A stretch of DNA of 29,003 nt from JBLHGU01 sp047615875. Lineage in GTDB: Bacteria; Pseudomonadota; Gammaproteobacteria; Arenicellales; CAJQKF01. Under the pieces are notes generated by a model. That model was not told the origin of the DNA. It saw only the letters and a program-made list of their open reading frames with translations, and did no database searches. Where the stretch lies: NCBI GenBank assembly GCA_047615875.1, contig JBLHGU010000046.1, positions 1 through 29,003 on the forward strand, written 5' to 3'. The translations under genes and the position numbers were made by a program. This document shows, in pieces, positions 24,714-29,003 of this stretch (positions are counted from its first letter, which is position 1; every line of letters begins with the position of its first letter).

Positions 24714-25307
24714 ATGCAAAAACAAGTCGACTATTATCTGTTCCTGACTTCACCATGGAGTTATCTAGCAAGCCGACGGGCCAGGAAAATATTTCAACGA
24801 CACGACGTGGAAGTTAGCTACAAGCCTATAGATGCGATGGAGACCTTCGCTATTATGGGTGGCATACCCGTTCCCAAGCGTCACCCATCAAGGCTAAAGT
24901 GGCGGCTGGAGGAATTGAAACGCTGGTCCGACTTTCTCGACGTGCCAATAAATCTACAACCGGCCTTTTTTCCAGCTGATCAGAGTCTGGCAGCAAAAAT
25001 GTTGTTGGTGTTGGACCAACATGAACAGGCTGGTGACTTCGCTGATGCAGTCTTGTCTGCGGTATGGCGGGACGAACAAAACATTGCCGATGAAGCAACT
25101 CTGAAAAATCTGGCGACAAATTGCGGACTGGATGCGAGTGATCTAATCGCCCAAGCCCGGACGAAAGACATGGGTGAAAAATATCAAAGCACCACACTGG
25201 AAGCCCACGAGAAAAATGTGTTTGGCTCACCGAGCTATATCTACAATAGCGAACTCTTCTGGGGCCAGGATCGTCTGGACTTTCTTGACCGGGCATTGGC
25301 AAAATAA
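24714..25307 (+). CDS. DsbA-fold isomerase, 2-hydroxychromene-2-carboxylate isomerase / GST-kappa type
   Basis: This 197-aa protein has the thioredoxin fold with inserted helical domain of the GST-kappa/HCCA isomerase family. The N-terminal active-site loop reads FLTSPWSYLASRRA; Ser13 occupies the catalytic Ser position of HCCA isomerase, in place of a CxxC, so it is not a disulfide oxidase. The cis-proline loop FGSPSYIYNSELFWGQDRLDFL near the C-terminus is also characteristic. Enzymes of this family act with glutathione on aromatic intermediates. No naphthalene-type pathway gene is nearby, so the substrate is open. The ATG follows GGGGATAAACCA. Confidence 0.87.
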   Translation: MQKQVDYYLFLTSPWSYLASRRARKIFQRHDVEVSYKPIDAMETFAIMGGIPVPKRHPSRLKWRLEELKRWSDFLDVPINLQPAFFPADQSLAAKMLLVLDQHEQAGDFADAVLSAVWRDEQNIADEATLKNLATNCGLDASDLIAQARTKDMGEKYQSTTLEAHEKNVFGSPSYIYNSELFWGQDRLDFLDRALAK

Positions 25308-25350
25308 CCAGCCGAGAATTTTCCAATAAGCAGGAAGCTCGACAGCCCCA

Positions 25351-25839
25351 CTAATTGATGAAGGTCAACTTATCCATAAACAATAAGTCTTCACCCTCTG
25401 GTGGGTTGAAAACGGAAAACTTGTCACGAACATCATCCTTATCATTAACAACAACGCCATCAAGTTCGATCCAGGCATGGGCGAGCAAGCCTGTGGGTGT
25501 TTGCATTACACCAATTTTTAGCACTCCAGCAAGACTTTCCTCAGCTAAATAATGCAGGCCAACGAGTGATCGTATCAAGCAGTTATTGGGTACAAGATGA
25601 TAATTTGCCGCAATCGAGACAAGCCGCATTAAATCCCTAACACGATATAACTGGGACGAAAGTTCTGTGGGTGGTTGCTCGACTAGAAGTCTACCGATGC
25701 GAGCAAGGTATTTCTGTTTGCTGAAATAGTTTACGTTCAACCAGGTGAATAAAATTCTCCACCAGGCTCTGAGTAGAAATACTTTTTGCTGAACATTCAA
25801 ATGCCACAGCTTAAGCAAAATGGCGCCCTGGAAACTCAC
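25351..25839 (-). CDS. Lasso-peptide biosynthesis B2-type leader protease
   Basis: This 162-aa protein matches the transglutaminase-like McjB C-terminal domain that removes leader peptides of lasso RiPPs. The Cys-His-Asp triad is visible: Cys87 (VPNNCLIRSLVGLHYL), His121 (GLLAHAWIELDG) and Asp133 (VVVND). Residues before about 60 are helical and charged, consistent with split B2 proteins. The RiPP recognition partner (PqqD-like) lies 30 bases upstream in the same orientation. No lasso macrolactam synthetase (asparagine-synthetase-like C protein) or precursor is found in the window. Function as a peptidase is inferred from the family. Confidence 0.88.
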   Translation of the reverse strand: MSFQGAILLKLWHLNVQQKVFLLRAWWRILFTWLNVNYFSKQKYLARIGRLLVEQPPTELSSQLYRVRDLMRLVSIAANYHLVPNNCLIRSLVGLHYLAEESLAGVLKIGVMQTPTGLLAHAWIELDGVVVNDKDDVRDKFSVFNPPEGEDLLFMDKLTFIN

Positions 25840-25869
25840 GCTAATGAAAACTCAATTAGCTGAGCTATC

Positions 25870-26190
25870 TTACTGCCCTCCCACGGCTATCAGAATCTGG
25901 TTGGATTTCAAGTCCTCGATCAACTCCTTAAGATCTTTGCCAACGGTGCCATGATCAACATCATATAGCGCCAATATTTCTGTTTCGATATCAGAAAATT
26001 TACGACCTTCCTTAAGCAAATCGAACATGGTGACTCCCATGGCATTTAGAGAGAAGTATTCGCCTTTGTCCAGATGCAGCAAAACATACTCATCTGCAAC
26101 CTGGGTAAACATGACACGACTATTCAGCTGTAGAGCTCCATTGGAAATTTGTGGGCTATTAATTTCGCCAGACTCTACTGGATTACTCAT
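25870..26190 (-). CDS. PqqD-like RiPP recognition element (lasso B1 type)
   Basis: This 106-aa protein has the PqqD winged-helix fold: FTQVADEYVLLHLDKGEYFSLNAMGVTMFDLLKEG is the diagnostic strand-turn-helix (about 28-62), followed by SDIETEILALYDVD and a C-terminal helix. B1 proteins bind the leader peptide of a RiPP precursor and hand it to the B2 protease. It is the first gene of a two-gene unit with B2. A minus-strand promoter with 17-base spacing lies upstream. The first 20 residues are a polar, probably disordered tail. The peptide partner is unknown. Confidence 0.85.
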   Translation of the reverse strand: MSNPVESGEINSPQISNGALQLNSRVMFTQVADEYVLLHLDKGEYFSLNAMGVTMFDLLKEGRKFSDIETEILALYDVDHGTVGKDLKELIEDLKSNQILIAVGGQ

Positions 26191-26252
26191 GGTATTTTTT
26201 GGTCCAAACTTGATTTTAGATGATGCCGAACATTAGCATAAGGTCTGACCGT

Positions 26253-26281
26253 AAGATATTAAGGAACCATTGACACGTCAA
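26253..26281 (-). promoter_or_regulatory. Promoter of the B1/B2 unit
   Basis: On the minus strand, TTGACG (26281-26276) and TATCTT (26258-26253) are separated by 17 bases, about 60 bases before the B1 ATG. The -35 box is half of an inverted repeat, TTGAC-AC-GTCAA (26270-26281). It fits a sigma-70 promoter; the start site is not shown by sequence alone. Confidence 0.5.
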
Positions 26282-26298
26282 TTATGTTGCACAGGCAG

Positions 26299-26304
26299 TA
26301 TAAT
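26299..26304 (+). promoter_or_regulatory. Candidate -10 box of uvrD
   Basis: A perfect TATAAT lies 33 bases before the uvrD ATG. The only TTGACA upstream (26270-26275) is 23 bases away, too far for a normal promoter, so the -35 element is weak or absent. No LexA-type SOS box is seen. Confidence 0.4.
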
Positions 26305-26337
26305 TCCCGCTTCTAATTTCAAATCACTGCACTGCCA

Positions 26338-28485
26338 ATGGATGTATCCCATATATTTGACGAACTTAATGATGCCCAGAGGGAAGCGGTATCAGCCTCA
26401 CCGGGGCCACTGCTGGTTCTGGCTGGTGCAGGCAGTGGTAAGACTCGGGTTCTGACTCATCGCATCGCATTTCTGGTGCAGGCAATGCAGATCTCGCCAC
26501 TGTCGATTCTGGCAGTAACTTTTACCAATAAAGCCGCACGGGAAATGCGTGGTCGTATCGAGACAATACTCGGTTTTCCGGTCGGTGGAATGTGGATGGG
26601 CACCTTTCATGGCTTGTCCCACCGTCTATTGCGCGCACACCATGCGGAAGCGGGGTTACCTTCTGGTTTTGAAATTCTGGATAGTGATGATCAATTCCGA
26701 TTAGTGAAAAGAACCTTGAAAGACATGGGTCTGGACGAGGGCTACTGGCCACCGCGCCAGGTGCAATGGTTCATCAATAATAATAAAGAAGAAGGCATAC
26801 GGTCCCACCACATGCCCCCCAGCGAAGATCACCATCAGCAACAAATGGTGCAAATCTACGCCAGCTACGAGGAGATGTGTCAGCGCCTTGGTCTGGTAGA
26901 TTTTGCCGAGCTGTTACTGCGGGCCACTGAACTGCTAAAAAACAACGAGATTTTGCGCGAGTACTATCGTGAACGTTTCCGCTATGTGATGGTGGACGAG
27001 TTTCAGGATACCAATGCGATCCAATATGAGTGGTTGCGCCTGTTTGCCGAGCCTGGCAATAATATTATGGCCGTGGGGGATGACGACCAGTCTATCTACG
27101 GCTGGCGTGGGGCGCGGGTGGAGAATATCCTCCAATACGAGCACGATTTTCCTGGCACCCAGGTGGTTCGCCTGGAGCAGAACTATCGCTCTACGGAAAC
27201 CATTCTGAAAGCCGCTAATGCGGTGATTTCCCACAATGATGGTCGAATGGGTAAGAATCTCTGGACCAATGGCGAAACCGGTGATTCTATTCGTATATAC
27301 GCAGCCTTCAACGACAATGATGAGGCACGCTTCGTATTAGAACGAATTCAGGACTGGGTCAGCGAAGGCAACGAACGCCAGTCCATAGCCATTCTGTATC
27401 GCTCCAACGCCCAATCGCGCATTTTCGAGCAAAACTTTATCGAGCAGGAAATTCCCTATCGGATTTATGGCGGTCTGCGATTTTTCGAACGAGCGGAAAT
27501 TAGAGACTCACTGGGGTATCTTCGCCTGGTAGGCAACCGAGACTCCGATCCCTCCTTCGAGCGGGTAGTAAATTTACCTACCCGGGGTATCGGCAACCGC
27601 ACCGTTGACCTGGTCCGAGAACATGCCCGGGACACCTCGTTATCACTATGGAAGTCTGCTGAAGCGTTATGTAATAGCGACAAGCTGACCTCACGAGCAA
27701 AAACTGCGCTGCTGGGTTTTCTAAATCTTATCAACGAACTGGATGAATCTACAACTCACATGACGCTGCCTGAACTGACAGATACTGTTTTACGCGCCAG
27801 TGGTTTAATCGAGCATTACAAGAAAGAAAAAGGTGAGAAGGCGGAGACCCGCATTGAGAACCTTGAGGAGCTGGTTAACGCTACGCGCAACTTCAATCCA
27901 GATGTAAGCGAAGAAGAGATCGACCCACTAAACGAGTTTCTCTCACAGGCAGCATTAGAAGCCGGTGATAATCAGGCTGCCGCCTGGGAAGACTGTGTGC
28001 AGCTAATGAGTCTGCATTCGGCCAAGGGGCTGGAGTTTCCACTAGTATTTTTATGTGGCATGGAAGAAGGACTCTTTCCCCATCAGCGCTCAATTGAAGA
28101 GCCGGGCAGACTGGAGGAAGAACGCAGACTTTGTTATGTAGGCATGACCCGGGCCATGAAGGTGTTATATGTGACTTATGCTGAGGTTCGCCGCTTGCAT
28201 GGCAGGGAAAATTATTCCCGGCCCTCACGTTTTCTATCTGAAATCCCTAAGGAATGCACTCGTCAGATTCGTATAGCGGCCTCTACTGCGATTCCCCAAA
28301 GTCCAGGGCGCAGCCAACCAGGTGGTGGTATGCAGCTAGGATCCAGAGTTCACCATGCCAAGTTTGGCCCCGGCACAATCATCAATCTGGAAGGTCAGGG
28401 AGAGTTTGCCAGAGTGCAGGTTAACTTTGAGGATGTTGGCAGTAAATGGCTGGTGTTGGCCTATGCTAATTTGTCGCCTGTGTGA
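26338..28485 (+). CDS. uvrD: DNA helicase II
   Basis: UvrD is a 3'-to-5' superfamily 1 helicase acting in nucleotide excision and mismatch repair. The 715-aa protein has Walker A LAGAGSGKTRVLTHR (about 28-42), motif Ia LAVTFTNKAAREM, motif II VMVDEFQDTN, motif III GDDDQSIYGWRGA, motif IV LEQNYRST, motif V/VI SLHSAKGLEFPLVF and GMTRAM. The C-terminal tail, VHHAKFGPGTIINLEGQGEFARVQVNFEDVG, is the UvrD-type domain absent from Rep. Length agrees with E. coli UvrD (about 720). The ATG at 26338 leaves the usual short N-terminus. It is divergent from the RiPP pair; no functional link is implied. Confidence 0.95.
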   Translation: MDVSHIFDELNDAQREAVSASPGPLLVLAGAGSGKTRVLTHRIAFLVQAMQISPLSILAVTFTNKAAREMRGRIETILGFPVGGMWMGTFHGLSHRLLRAHHAEAGLPSGFEILDSDDQFRLVKRTLKDMGLDEGYWPPRQVQWFINNNKEEGIRSHHMPPSEDHHQQQMVQIYASYEEMCQRLGLVDFAELLLRATELLKNNEILREYYRERFRYVMVDEFQDTNAIQYEWLRLFAEPGNNIMAVGDDDQSIYGWRGARVENILQYEHDFPGTQVVRLEQNYRSTETILKAANAVISHNDGRMGKNLWTNGETGDSIRIYAAFNDNDEARFVLERIQDWVSEGNERQSIAILYRSNAQSRIFEQNFIEQEIPYRIYGGLRFFERAEIRDSLGYLRLVGNRDSDPSFERVVNLPTRGIGNRTVDLVREHARDTSLSLWKSAEALCNSDKLTSRAKTALLGFLNLINELDESTTHMTLPELTDTVLRASGLIEHYKKEKGEKAETRIENLEELVNATRNFNPDVSEEEIDPLNEFLSQAALEAGDNQAAAWEDCVQLMSLHSAKGLEFPLVFLCGMEEGLFPHQRSIEEPGRLEEERRLCYVGMTRAMKVLYVTYAEVRRLHGRENYSRPSRFLSEIPKECTRQIRIAASTAIPQSPGRSQPGGGMQLGSRVHHAKFGPGTIINLEGQGEFARVQVNFEDVGSKWLVLAYANLSPV

Positions 28486-29003
28486 AAGCTATCAATCTAT
28501 CCCAGCTCCAGGGACGGACCCCGAACGGGGTCTGGAGCGATTGAAGACAGGATTACTATTTAGGTATGGGGTACTAATCTCGCAGTCAATCTCGTGCAAG
28601 TGATTGCGAAAGATCAGCAATGCGACACTATTCTATTTACCAAAGTGTGGTTCAAGGCTCTGCCACAAACCTGAGGAGCAACCAGAACTAAACTCTAGCG
28701 TAGTCGCCACAGGCGTCCACCGATAACATTGCCTGGATCTTAATCCCTCCGCCCCATGGCCTTCAAAATCACCCGCGCTTAGAGTTCAAACCACGGCTCT
28801 GGACCAATTCTGGCTGGCATAGGCAATTACATTTCCGTCGAGGTATTTCGCACCAAAGGTGACCTAGTCCTGATGTGGCCTGGAAAAATAGCGATTTGCA
28901 CAAGGTACAAACTTCTTTCTTAAAGCAGCCATTTTGCCTCCAAAATGCAACGTTTAAGCTTAAATTCCTTGCTTGATTTCGAGATTTATCCCACAAAATT
29001 AAT
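28486..29003. other. About 500 bases without a recognisable gene
   Basis: After uvrD I find no frame with a known product. A minus-strand open stretch (28996-28769, 75 codons, TTG start, seven Cys codons) ends beside a second short minus-strand frame that lacks a start; neither resembles a known protein. The region holds the hairpin at 28505-28538, a perfect stem CATTTTG/CAAAATG (28930-28947), and a 12-base palindrome TTTAAGCTTAAA (28953-28964). I see no tRNA, tmRNA, 6S, SRP or RNase P signature. It could be decayed sequence or contain an unrecognised RNA. Confidence 0.4.
28505..28538 (+). terminator. Hairpin downstream of uvrD
   Basis: GCTCCA (28505-28510) pairs with TGGAGC (28533-28538), and inside it GACCCC pairs with GGGGTC around a GAAC loop, with a six-base one-sided bulge. 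It lies 20 bases after the uvrD stop. No T tract follows, so it may be a factor-assisted terminator or a 3' end protector. Confidence 0.45.

Noticed and set aside
26270..26304. Standard sigma-70 promoter TTGACA/TATAAT for uvrD
   Set aside because: The spacer is 23 bases, well beyond the 16-18 that works; only the -10 box is kept as a candidate.
26191..26337. A lasso precursor peptide between the B1 gene and uvrD
   Set aside because: The only minus-strand ATG frames here end after three to eight codons, too short for a leader plus core.
28769..28996. 75-residue Cys-rich minus-strand ORF as a zinc protein or RiPP precursor
   Set aside because: It starts with TTG at the window edge, has no visible ribosome site and resembles no known family; a lasso precursor would need a leader/core pattern that I cannot see.

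Overview
The window looks like a chromosomal segment of a Gram-negative, free-living proteobacterium, most likely a gammaproteobacterium. FbaB, SpeB, YadG/YadH and UvrD all read very close to their gammaproteobacterial versions, base composition looks roughly balanced by eye, and periplasmic c-type haem proteins with signal peptides are present. A marine or environmental lineage is an inference from the metabolic content (GcvT-type amine oxidoreductase, cytochrome P460, ferredoxin-linked cyclase). I see no rRNA, tRNA, CRISPR array, insertion sequence or phage genes. Apart from thyA, cut by the left edge, every gene appears intact.

Layout, left to right. (1) 1-920: the thyA 3' end overlaps folA (TAATG), a thymidylate/folate unit. 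(2) 904-4608: an MFS transporter, a DUF1611-like protein with a decayed Walker A loop, and an EamA transporter. (3) 4623-7138 (minus): a class III nucleotide cyclase with an SdhC-like His-rich membrane anchor and a [2Fe-2S] ferredoxin domain, followed 2 nt later by a sulfotransferase. (4) 7220-11257 (plus): a DHCR24-like FAD oxidoreductase, then a tight yadG-yadH-glutaredoxin-HAD phosphatase operon. (5) 17547-11266 (minus): a 2-oxoglutarate/Fe(II) oxygenase, fbaB, speB, aguB and then a HerA/FtsK-type ATPase; the first four are closely packed. (6) 17672-18838 (plus): an enolase-superfamily dehydratase. (7) 18911-20173 (minus): two tandem cytochrome P460 paralogues, each followed by a similar GTGCA/TGCAC hairpin. 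(8) 20280-25307 (plus): an AraC-family regulator, a dimethylglycine/sarcosine dehydrogenase-like flavoenzyme, an RhtA-like exporter and a DsbA-fold isomerase. (9) 25351-26190 (minus): a RiPP pair, a PqqD-like recognition element and a lasso-peptide B2 protease, with no precursor or cyclase in the window. (10) 26338-28485 (plus): uvrD, then about 500 bases without a recognisable gene.

The most unusual items are the predicted redox-sensing cyclase joined to a sulfotransferase, the orphan lasso-type B1/B2 pair beside uvrD, the 2OG oxygenase heading an aldolase/polyamine operon, and the tandem P460 genes with matching 3' hairpins next to an AraC regulator. Each protein family is known on its own; any novelty lies in the combinations.
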